From contig OX387199.1 in NCBI GenBank assembly GCA_947561715.1, positions 8,933,001-8,997,000 of the forward strand: DNA of 64,000 bases, read 5' to 3'. The translations under genes and the position numbers were made by a program. The stretch is from Ascidia mentula (Eukaryota; Chordata; Ascidiacea; Phlebobranchia; Ascidiidae). Each line of letters begins with the position of its first letter. Positions within the stretch are counted from its first letter, which is position 1. Under the pieces are notes generated by a model. It was not told the DNA's origin. It made no database searches and saw only the letters and a list, made by a program, of their open reading frames with translations. Shown one piece after another: positions 1 to 8,822 of this stretch.

Positions 1-835
1 GTGTATCACTCCAAAAGTAAACTGGTTTCAAGACACAGGGTTTGTCAACTCGCCCGTGTATCACTGGCATTTTTTTTACTTTTTGGTCACCTATATTGCC
101 TATTAAAAAACGTGGTGTTTCCAAGCAAAATGAACTTCATCTTATTATTATTGTTTGGGAAAGTTCTGTGGACGCCTCAAGAACCTCTTGTTAAGGAACC
201 TTATACTACATAAGGACTGCTGAGCGGTAACTTCTAGGTGGTTGGCTTGTAACATACGTCACGGAAACCAGTGTTTGTATTGCGTAATGTTTTGCGTGTG
301 TAACATACGTCACAGAAACCAGTGCTTGTATTGCGTAATGTTTTGCGCGCAGCTTTGCACATGTACTGCATAATCCCACAATGTGACCCAAATGATTGAG
401 CCATCGAATATTCTCGAGTAAAGTGATTCATTCAACATCCTGTTTACCACATAAAATGTCCTCCTATGCTTATGTCACATCACACCTATGTTCTTGTATT
501 ATATTACTTCAAGCGCCTCATGATATCACGTGACATTATTGACCAATCAGCTCTCATAATGGAGAGCGTTAAAAAGCCCAGGTTAGACCGGTAAATCCAT
601 TCTAATTTATTCTATTTAATTCTACTTGATTCTATTTGCTGGCATCCTAACAACGTTGTATTGAAAGTTGTAATGTACCGTCGTAATGAAGAAGATAACA
701 GAAATGAATACAATTATTCGGGAAGAGATCTTGGTTCTGGGTGCTTTATAGAACGGGGCAGAAGCAGGTTTAACCATCAAAGAGACTCAATAACCGCTCA
801 GGCCATCGAGACCCTGTCAAATATCTCTGAGACCC
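1..835. other. Left edge, no gene seen
   Basis: I see no convincing coding region here; the short open frames show no family motif. A 51-bp tandem duplication lies at about 249-350. Near 540-570 a CCAAT-type box is followed about 25 bases later by an A-rich TATA-like stretch, and then by repeated TTCTA-type words at 595-640. This could be a promoter or the end of a long terminal repeat, but nothing beyond the words themselves supports either. Confidence 0.5.
249..350. repeat. 51-bp tandem duplication (2 copies)
   Basis: The word AACATACGTCAC starts at 251 and again at 302, and the following 40 or so bases repeat with only a few changes. The period is 51 bp and there are two copies. No function is implied. 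Confidence 0.85.
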
Positions 836-2505
836 TTAGGCCGGGTCCACACTCACGCTTTGCGCCGGCGGATTCTTTGTTTGTTTCATTGCCGCGGGCG
901 TATACGCCGGCGTGCGGGCGTACGCTCGGGACAAAGCTTGGAAGCGTGACCTTCGCTCACAAGAGGTCGCGGGCTTGCGAGCGCTCGGCGTAATACGCCC
1001 GCGACTTGCCGCTGAGCGTATACGCCGGCGAAATCATTTTGATTTAGCTCACGCCCGCAAGCTTTGGAATTAGGTTGTGGGTCGAAGGTATAGGTGTTGT
1101 AAGTGGAAGTTTGATGTGGTCCAGAGTATTTTTTTAGTTTAATTAATTTCGAAAATTTATCACAAACTGTTTTTTTTTCAAAAACTTTAATTAACAAGAC
1201 ATTTTACCTTTGAAACCAAAATAGAAATTTGTTAAATCATGTTAGCTTTATAAAGTTGTAAGAACAGTTTTAGTTGAATTAACGCTTCAAAAGAACATGC
1301 CTAGTGTTATGTAGAAGGGCAAAATCAACTTATCAAGATAATTTACACGTTGATTATACCATGGCATGTTTATATCTTCCAGCTTTTGCATAGTTTGGGT
1401 ATTTCCATTTAGCTAGTGAAAAAGCTGTTTGAACAGAAAATGTAAATTGTGCTCTTGCTGGCCAATTCACCTAAAAACCAAACAGCTTTTTGTTGTACAA
1501 TAAACTAATGGATATTTAGACATGGTTTCAATATCTTTTGGAGCAGTATTTCATTTGGTTTGATTTGAAATACTTTAAGCAAGCCTGCTTTCTATTTTTG
1601 AAGTGAAGTATCTTTCATTTGAATATGAACATGCCTCCACTAACAATAAACAAGTGTAAGAAATTGCTTGTTTTGATCACACCATAACAAAGGTTGCTCA
1701 TTTTTTCAAAATGTTGAATTGTTATATTTGGTATCGTTATCTTTTGCATCATCTACTGTTTAGTTTCAAAAATTGCATGTGATATGATGCTTTAATTAAG
1801 TGATACATTGTATGATTTCATGCTACTGTATATTTGTCTAAAATATGTGCTCTCATTTCTTTTTAATGTTGTGTCTATACATTTTTCTGTGTTTATTCAG
1901 CACTCGTTGCTAAAAATCAGCCTCATTGTTCAGAAACACCATGACAATCTATTCCAGTGGTTAAAGTAGTAATAAACATATAAACATATTGATCATAATA
2001 TCCGCCATTGATTTCAAACCAGTAACTTCTCATTTCATTTCTCGTATTACTTGTTCATTTGTGTTTTAGTCAATTCCACAAATAAAAAGGTTTCATTTGG
2101 TGTTATTGTTCCTTTGTAGATGCAGGCAAAAGTTTTTAAACAGGGCCTTGTGAATGTGGTAATTGCAGGAGTTGTGCAAAACCAGCTAAACATACTTCAG
2201 TTGTTCTTGTTGATGGTTTTGACTAATGCAGTACTTTCTCATGATTAACACCAGCATTCACCACGGCCGTAATGTCTCCGGCACATTTCTCACGTTTTTG
2301 AACGCCATACAAAACAAAGGACCAAGTGTGACAACTGGCAGCGAAAATGCGCAGGGCGTGAGTGAGGACGCCGATTTTTTCTTTCCGCCAGCGCGCGAGC
2401 TCGCAAGCCCAAGGTTTCTCTCTCTGTGTGGACGCCAATGCGCCAGCGCGTGAGCGCGCCGGCGTACGCTACGCTCGCGACAGTTTCTGTGTGGACCCGG
2501 CCTTA
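836..2505. mobile_element. Non-autonomous Harbinger-like DNA transposon
   Basis: A perfect 14-bp terminal inverted repeat is present: GGCCGGGTCCACAC at 839-852 and its complement at 2489-2502. The element is flanked by the trinucleotide TTA at 836-838 and 2503-2505. A TTA/TAA 3-bp target duplication is the hallmark of the PIF/Harbinger superfamily. The ends are GC-rich and full of CGCG/CGGC words forming further short inverted repeats (about 860-1035 and 2355-2485), while the middle (1040-2340) is AT-rich and has no long open frame. It therefore codes for no transposase and would move only with help from an autonomous relative. The superfamily call rests on the duplication and inverted repeat alone. 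Confidence 0.75.
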
Positions 2506-2819
2506 GAGTTATTTACAGGCTATGTTTGTTTATCAAGATATTGAAATGTCAGTTACACGTGTTGTTCCAAAGCGAAATTGAGGTGCTTGTTATGTCATAC
2601 GTACTTAATATTACACGACAAAGCTTTTTGTTGACAATACTTTTCTTATTTTTTGTTTTGCATGATATTGCATCAAAATTGTCGCAATAAATATTTTGAT
2701 GTACGTATTGTGGGTTGGCGATTAAACGCATTCTGGCAACTTAATGTAGAGGCAACATAAAAGTTAACTTAATGTATAATGTAGCTCGAAATTGGTTGAC
2801 GACAATGGTTGACCTGCAA

Positions 2820-4330
2820 CTTCATAAGGGTTTGAACAAAAACCAGGCGCATGCAACCGATATCTGCTTTCCGAAACTTATAACTTTTAAGACCGAAACT
2901 TAAAGACATTGCGTTTTAAATCAAGCGGAAAAACAGCATCTGTACGTCAGGCGAGAAATGTATCCACACAAACGTTTCCTCCAGCGAAGTACACAGTTTT
3001 GAATGTTGTGTTGTAAATTTGCACATTAGAATTTAATGTCAGAAAGTAATCGTCACGAATACACGTGCATTTCTACCGTGCAGGACCATCAGGTTTATTT
3101 TCAATACCCGGTGCGTTTTCTACAAATCCTGTACAAAACATATCACAACAAAACTACATTATTCTTCCCCAGACCCCCCACATCTTCCCCCTCCGGATCC
3201 CCCTCTTTCTCCCCTAGATCCTCCACCACCTCTTCCCACTCCAAATCCCCCTCTTTCTCACCTAGATCCCCCACCACTTCTTCCCCCTTCAAATCCCCCT
3301 CTTTCTCCCCTAGATCCTCCACCAACACTTCCCACTCCAAATCCCCCTCTTTCTCCCCTAGATCCCTCACCACCTCTTCCCCCTTCAAATCCCCCTCTTT
3401 CTCCCCTAGATCCCCCACCACCTCTTCCCACTCCAAATCCCCTCTTTCTCCCCTAGATCCCCCACCACCTCTTCCTCCTCCAATTTCCCCTCTTTCTCCC
3501 CTAGATCCTCCACCACCTCTTCCCCCTCCAAATTCCCCTCTTTCTCCCCTAGATCCCCCACCACCTCTTCCCCCTCCAAATTCCCCTCTTTCTCCCCTAG
3601 ATCCCCCACCACCTCTTCCCACTCCAAATCCCCTCTTTCTCCCCTATATCTCCCACCACCTCTTCCCCCTCCAAATCCCCCTCTTTCTCCCCTAGATCCT
3701 TCACCACCACTTCCCCCTCCAAATCCCCCTCTTTCTCCCCCAGATCCCCCACCACCTCTTCCCCCTCTTTCTCTCTGCTGCTGGATTGATTGTTAAAAAA
3801 ACATTGATAAATTTTGCAAAATTTGCTTCACTTTACGATTTCATTAAGATGCGCCCAGGCAAGTTTCAGTAAATATTTAATCATATTATAACACATATTT
3901 ATTCAGGAGCCGACATAAAAGACTATGAACTACTGAACTATTCAAATACTGTATTTAAACCTTTTCGATGCGAATAAATACTGTAGCTGCCTGTGTCCTA
4001 AGACCGTATAAAATTTTACACATACCTATGATTCGTGCCAAAATCTAAAAACAAGTTTACAGTAAACAGTTGTTTTTAGTAGCAGTTTCCTTCATTTTTA
4101 AACAATAAAAGTTATGAAGCTATTTTAGATTAATGAAGCTAAGGTTGTTTTGTTAAATTGTGTTCACTGTAAAATGTTGTAACATTGACTTCCTCAAAAG
4201 CTAACAAACAAAAAAGTTAGAAAGACAGGAAATGGAAGCCTGCATCATACAAAATACATCCATTTGTATCTACGTCCCCTCTGTAACAAAATTTAAGTCA
4301 ATCAAGCAAACGTCAACACACCAATCTCCC
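2820..4330. repeat. Dispersed repeat family X, copy 1
   Basis: Segments 2820-3135 and 3830-4235 match 25090-25370 and 26750-27295 respectively at high similarity and in the same order. Between them lies a CT-rich minisatellite that also occurs, shorter, in the other copies (about 26170-26270 and 31890-32030). This is one copy of a dispersed repeat found three times in this window. Relative to copy 2 it lacks the segment corresponding to about 25375-26100. I cannot assign it to a known transposon class. Confidence 0.75.
3170..3785. repeat. 48-bp pyrimidine-rich minisatellite, about 12 units
   Basis: The word CCTAGATC recurs at 3213, 3261, 3309, 3357, 3405, 3452, 3500, 3548, 3596, with variants at 3643, 3691 and 3739. 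The period is 48 bp, with 47-bp steps at two places. Because 48 is a multiple of three, the array is open in several frames and yields Ser/Pro-rich plus-strand and Gly/Arg/Glu-rich minus-strand translations. The two 47-bp steps shift the frame, which argues against coding. Smaller blocks of related sequence sit in the other copies of the host repeat. Confidence 0.9.
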
Positions 4331-4906
4331 CTAGAAATGTATATTTTGAATTTTAGCTTCAACAATTCAACAATAAAAAACTGATGTAGCTGATAGTGAA
4401 ATTGAAACCAATTTTTTGCTCTCTTTTTTTCCAATCATGATTTTCACAACTTTACAACAAGATAGCACGGTCGTCGACAGTGGCGTGATATCATGGCGAT
4501 TATGCACATATTTATAATCGTAATTATACCAACATTGCAGCATATAGCAACGATATAAAACGAAGAAAGAAATGACAGAAACAAATAGACGTTACACTAC
4601 TTTTTCCATCCAGAATCCATTAGCACATTTGAAAACTTTATCTCACATGTTGCACTCGGCTAGATTTTCTTTTTCACCCAAATCGTTTTGGACGGTGCAA
4701 ATCTCGAGGCTGTTCCGTGTCGAAAACTTTGTACCCCATTTTTACGTTCTTTCTCCGGTGTACATCCGACGGTACTATTTTACGATGCATTCCATGCAGA
4801 AAATTCCATTTAATACGTGGTTTGGTTTTAAATGACTTCTCCTTACTATCTAAATTCTCTTGATTGGCACTCTTTTGTAAAAGACTGACTTTTCTAATGT
4901 AAACAG

Positions 4907-4948
4907 TACACAAGCTTTCGCGATTTTCCCTCGCTTCGTCAGGTGTAA
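4907..4948 (-). ncRNA. Hammerhead ribozyme motif (minimal type I) in the Penelope-like 3' region
   Basis: On the minus strand CTGACGA (4942-4936) and GAAA (4919-4916) form the conserved core. Helix II pairs GCGA (4934-4931) with TCGC (4923-4920), after one unpaired A. Helix III is a minimal AG/CT pair, and helix I pairs TACAC (4947-4943) with GTGTA (4911-4907). The predicted cut falls between 4912 and 4911, after a CUU triplet. Hammerheads of this minimal kind are known in Penelope-like elements. Activity is not shown. Confidence 0.75.
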
Positions 4949-4949
4949 A

Positions 4950-6350
4950 TGAACATAATGCGATACCACAAAACAAGCGCAAGGCGGTCGAAGAAAAAAG
5001 GCATTGTAAACGACGTTGGCGTCGTCGTGTTGCGGCATCGTTCCTGCGGCATCGTCGTGTTGATAATGGCTCATGAATCCCCAATCTCTGTTAAGCCCAT
5101 CTTTGATGGCGTTGAAGCGGTTAATGTGGTGTTGCTCGGCCGTCTCTCTTGCTGATCTTGATTTCCCTTTGACTTTTTGCAAGACCATTACCCGCATGTC
5201 GTCGACGCTATGCTTGGGCTCGTTGAAGTGTGCCCCCACTGGCTTTTCAGTTTTATTATGTCGGACATCGTTCTTGTGGCCATTCATTCTCTTTCATAGA
5301 GTTTGCCCTGTCTGTCCAATGTATAGAGCACGTGAGCAGCGTGCACATGTTATTGTGTACACCACATTCGCTGAATTGCATCTGAATGATCCATTTGGTG
5401 TAAATTTGTTGCTTTTATTACTGACGGTGATGTGGTTCTCCGGGTTGATCAATTTGCACAGAGTACACCTGGTGCTTTTACACGGAGGAGTTCCCAACTG
5501 TTGCTTGGTTGCATTCAGTGCCGAGGCAGTTAAAAGTTTCTTAAGATTAGGGGGTTGCCGATAGACTATTACTGGCAGGTGTGGAAAAATTTCACTTGCT
5601 TTGTCTTGTTGAAGAATTGGTCGCAGGTCTCTTGCGATCTTTTTGAGGCGACCAACCGAATAGTTGTAAGTGATTGCAAGTGGTATACGCGCTGGGTTCT
5701 TCCTTTGGTTGTTGTATTGTAGAAGACGGTCTCTTTGGATCTTTGCTGCTCTTTTCATTTCTTTATCTACCAACCTAGCCCGGTAGCCATTCGCCAGAAA
5801 TACATCCCGCAAAGCACGTGAAAGTGTGTTGCAGTCGTCGTAACGAGAACATATCCGTCTGTATCGTAGCGTTTGAGAATGTATCATGGACCGATACACA
5901 TGTCTGGGGTCGGAACTCGAAGGGTGTAGATACGTGCCTCGATCCGTCGGTTTATGATAGATGGAGGTGAAAAGTTCACCGTTTTGCAGTGCAACCGTTA
6001 CATCCAGGAAGTGGACACATGTGTTAGCCCACTCCACCGTCACGTCCAACGTGACCAATGGAGCGTTGGAGGGAAGGTTTTTAATGGTTGACAAGTGCTT
6101 AATGAAATCTGTTGTGTCTTGAATGTAGCTTTTTGCTGATTGAGCGTGTGGCTTTTCTTTCGACGTATCCGGATATTTCCTCCGTGAGCGTTCCCAGGCC
6201 GCTTATAATTGGACGTCCTGGGTTGTTGGGTTTGTGCACCTTAGGTAGCAAGTAAAATGCGCCTGGTGTCGGATCTTCAGGAAGTAGAGACGCAATCTCG
6301 TTCCTGAACTTGCCAGTTGGGTCTGTTTCCAGCTTCTGGTAGTATTCCAC
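4950..6350 (-). pseudogene. Penelope-like RT / GIY-YIG polyprotein, decayed
   Basis: Reading 6350 downward, a KVHKPNNPGRPIISG segment (the PGRPI motif of Penelope RT) is followed by a frameshift near 6150. A second frame then gives NLPSNAPLVTLDVT and jumps directly to VEWANTCVHFLDV, so the part of the palm carrying the catalytic aspartates is missing. Beyond it are HKPTDRGTYLHP, a Cys pair region (CTLCKL), then the GIY-YIG module with LYIGQTGQTL, a further frame change near 5290, and HINRFNAIKDGLNRDWGF near 5080. In intact elements this protein copies the element RNA and nicks the target. Here no single frame is intact and the RT core is deleted. Confidence 0.85.
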
Positions 6351-6789
6351 GTTGTCTAACTAACGGCAAGCTTCTTGCATGTAAGCTTCGGTGTCCATAA
6401 CAACTATAGCGCCTCCCTTATCAGCAGGTGTTCTCCTTACTATGAATTCGATGGTGAACATCTCTCTTGTTTTTCTGTCGAAAGGTTTTTTCGAATATAT
6501 AACACCTAATTTTCTCTCCTGTATGAATTTGACTGTGTTTTTTTAGATTACTTTGAAATGAAATTCTCTTCGAGCAAAATATACATTGGCATGGTCTTTC
6601 GCCAGTATGAGTTCGAATGTGCCTGTTTAGACTCCGTTTCACGAAAATGTTTTTTCACATACGTTGCATCGGAAGGATGTTTCTCTAGTGTGTGCACTTA
6701 AATATGCCTCCTCGGGATTTTTCACTGCTTAACAACTTTTCACAAATATCGCAGCGAAAACAATTTACCGTTGTTTGAATTTCCATTGA

Positions 6790-7961
6790 TAAGATTTACG
6801 TTTTTTTCACAAATTGTGATCACACACGATCAACCCATTACGTCTATTTTCACTTGGCACAATGTCACTTACATAAGAATATAACCAGAAAGTGAAATCA
6901 TTTTTCAAAACGTGACAGTGTTAATAGCAATATGGGCCAGTCTCTTTATCCTCAGAATTTTTCAAGAATTTTACATTTTCCGATAATATTTGAAGTTCGC
7001 CAACAAGTCTGTTGTCCATGTTATTTTTGTCTGTCCATCCTGTATTTCATCCCTCTGTCACTTCAGTAACAATATTTTGATATTTAAGTTATATTGGCGA
7101 TTACTCACACAACCTTTCTAGCGCCAGAGGCTGTAAATCATCCAACCGCATCAACGAATACGGATTTGTCAATTATGTAAACAATGAAATCGCGGTCAAG
7201 TTTTACAGGTCGAGTCTTGTGAGGTGATTTTTGACATTGCAAAACTAATTTTGATGAAATATCACAACACAAATCATATTCCGGGTTGGGTTATTTGAAC
7301 TCATTGCATTTCACTGCAAAGTTAAAAATTAAATAACTTTCAGTTTATCACATATTTGGCAATGTACCATATCAAATTTTTCAGATTTTTTCGATTAATT
7401 GTGATTATCATTTCGCAGTGGTTTTGTTGTTTTAACAATTCAGTGAAGGACTTTTGGCTAAATTTATCAACCACATTATACATTGCGCTGCAGCGTGCCT
7501 TGAAACACATACATATCGCATATTACTAATGCCAGCACTTTTTTTTTAAATGAAGATTAAGGCTATCTTATCTCTGATATTAAAGTTGTAAAATATGTAG
7601 CATACAACGATCGCCAGAGCAGGTGACACTTTGTTTTCTGCAAGGCTATATTTTCGGTTATTTGTCTGATCTGATTCGATTATAAATGATCCCAGTCTTC
7701 CAAATAATGTGTACAACCATACAGAATAGAATACCATGCACAGAACTGAGAAAAAAACATTTAAAAGAAAGAAAGAAAATGACAAAATTCATCAGAGAAA
7801 TTCAACAGCATTTGAAGACACTATAACTGTGTTTAGGCTCGCGTTGACACAGTTGTCGCCGGTGACGTAACATCATGACTATTTGGCATACATTAAAAAT
7901 AATTATCAATCCATATAGCATCAACCACCGATGTTCAAAAACCGATTGCACATAAGACATA
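6790..7961. other. Unit 1 spacer (R1 upstream region and ZNF 3' flank)
   Basis: No gene is visible. The stretch is paralogous to 15385-16540 and 20860-21990. It holds the decayed promoter of R1: the block that reads TTATATAAG in the other units is TTACATAAG here near 6868-6876. A minus-strand open frame at 7546-7785 corresponds in position to 76-80 codon frames in units 2 and 3 but is frame-shifted relative to them. Confidence 0.6.
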
Positions 7962-8520
7962 TATTATCAGTATAAGGTTGTCGGGAAAAGTGGCTGATCC
8001 AGCTTGGCTGCAATGCCTTGGCTGCGAAGCCTGTGAACCTTATGATCAGAATATTAGAGCTGTGATCGCCAAATATAAAGGGCTGCGCAGTGGGGCGATC
8101 CCGCCTTGAGCTATGCGTAAGCATGGCATTACTTCTGCGTTGTCTGATTACGGTGGTGGAGATCCTCTACGCATGTGAAGGTCGCCTGACAATTGTGCGC
8201 TTGCGCACCAGTGTACCTTGGCCACAATATACCCCGTGAAGCCACTGAGCTCCTGTAGCTCAGTTGGTAGAGCGTTGGGCCTGGTTAGCCCAGGGTCTTG
8301 AGTTCAAACCTCACCGGGAGCTTGATTTTTCAGATCTCGCTCCGACTTGCCGGGAAAAGTGGCTGATCCAGCTAGGCTGCAATGCCTTGGCTGCGAAGCC
8401 TGTGAACCTTATGATCAGAATATTAGAGCTGTGATCGCCAAATATAAAGGGCCTGCGCAGTGGGGCGATCCCGCCTTGAGCTATGCGTAAGCATGGCATT
8501 ACTTCTGTATTATCAGTATA
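7962..8520. mobile_element. SINE-like composite with tRNA-like core and flanking direct repeats
   Basis: The 13-mer TATTATCAGTATA at 7962-7974 and 8508-8520 brackets a 533-bp insertion that is absent from the same place in units 2 and 3. The insert is a partial head-to-tail dimer: a 156-bp segment (7982-8137), about 213 bp containing a tRNA-like sequence, then the 156-bp segment again (8351-8507), ending exactly at the right target duplication. A tRNA-related internal promoter plus a long target duplication suggests a SINE mobilised by a LINE. I found no poly(A) tail and no hammerhead core. Confidence 0.7.
8249..8322 (+). tRNA. tRNA-like sequence inside the SINE composite
   Basis: The acceptor stem GCTCCTG pairs with CGGGAGC (one G-U). 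The D arm GCTC/GAGC is perfect and the A-box word TAGCTCAGTTGG is present. The anticodon arm can pair TGGGC with GCCCA, giving loop CTGGTTA (nominal anticodon GGT, Thr), but one extra base precedes it. The T arm has a mismatch, and its B-box is GAGTTCAAACC rather than GGTTCGANTCC. These defects and its place in a SINE argue for a tRNA-derived promoter head rather than a functional tRNA. Confidence 0.45.
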
Positions 8521-8539
8521 CGATAAATTTGTGCTGTCT

Positions 8540-8822
8540 AAGTTCCTATGAAAACTTTATCTGGCATTTTGTAATCCGCTGATTTTCCTCTTGTTTCAAA
8601 AGCAAGTTGGACTAAATCTCGAGGTTGTGTTGAAAAGGTTTTACCTCATCTTCACAATGCTTCTCCAGTGTTGATCCGACGGGAAAACGTTCGCGATGCA
8701 TTTCTTGCAGAAAACGTCCATTACGTAGATTCAATGCTTTTCAATTAATTCTCCATAGTACGAATTTGAAGGTGAACGTCACTCTTGATTTTCTGTCGAA
8801 ATGTTTTGTAGCAAATTTCAAA
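8540..8822 (-). pseudogene. Decayed 3' extension of zinc-finger gene 1
   Basis: Downstream of the ZNF 1 stop the minus strand still encodes the remains of a last finger (FEIC..TFRQK) and a 3' flank that matches 16560-16776 and 22030-22186. In unit 3 the same stretch is read through to a later stop at 22187, so unit 1 has acquired an earlier stop (an Arg codon replaced by TGA). Confidence 0.6.

Larger units (their letters stand above)
4837..6443 (-). mobile_element. 5'-truncated Penelope-like retroelement with 13-bp target duplication
   Basis: The 13-mer TTCTCCTTACTAT occurs at 4837-4849 and 6431-6443, bracketing a 1,581-bp insertion (4850-6430). The paralogous unit near 15021-15040 has this site only once and uninterrupted, so it serves as the empty allele. 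Inside, on the minus strand, are reverse-transcriptase and GIY-YIG endonuclease segments, the pairing that defines Penelope-like elements, and a hammerhead motif near the 3' end. The element is 5'-truncated, frameshifted and internally deleted, so it is not autonomous. Confidence 0.9.
4570..6786 (-). pseudogene. Broken C2H2 zinc-finger gene R1, unit 1, split by a retroelement
   Basis: The minus strand from ATG 6786 starts MEIQTT and then encodes a first C2H2 finger, but frameshifts and a stop (CAA to TAA in the HIQVH motif) break it. About three further fingers follow at 6640-6445 with TGER/TGEK linkers; one has lost its second cysteine (CYIF in place of CxxC). The 3' part continues at 4836-4570 after the Penelope-like insertion. 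The uninterrupted paralogue at 15380-14640 shows that the two pieces were once contiguous. Sequence-specific DNA binding is the family role, but this copy is dead. Confidence 0.8.

Noticed and set aside
595-640. ATTCTATTTG-like words resembling the tunicate spliced-leader sequence.
   Set aside because: No full leader and no following splice donor; the stretch is a simple repetition of TTCTA words.
3036-3695. Ser/Pro-rich 219-codon plus-strand frame and the Gly-rich minus-strand frame.
   Set aside because: Both are produced by the 48-bp minisatellite; two 47-bp units shift the frame and neither is conserved in the other repeat copies.
8249-8322. A functional tRNA-Thr(GGT) gene.
   Set aside because: There is an extra base before the anticodon stem, a mismatched T arm and a degenerate B box, and it lies within a mobile composite.
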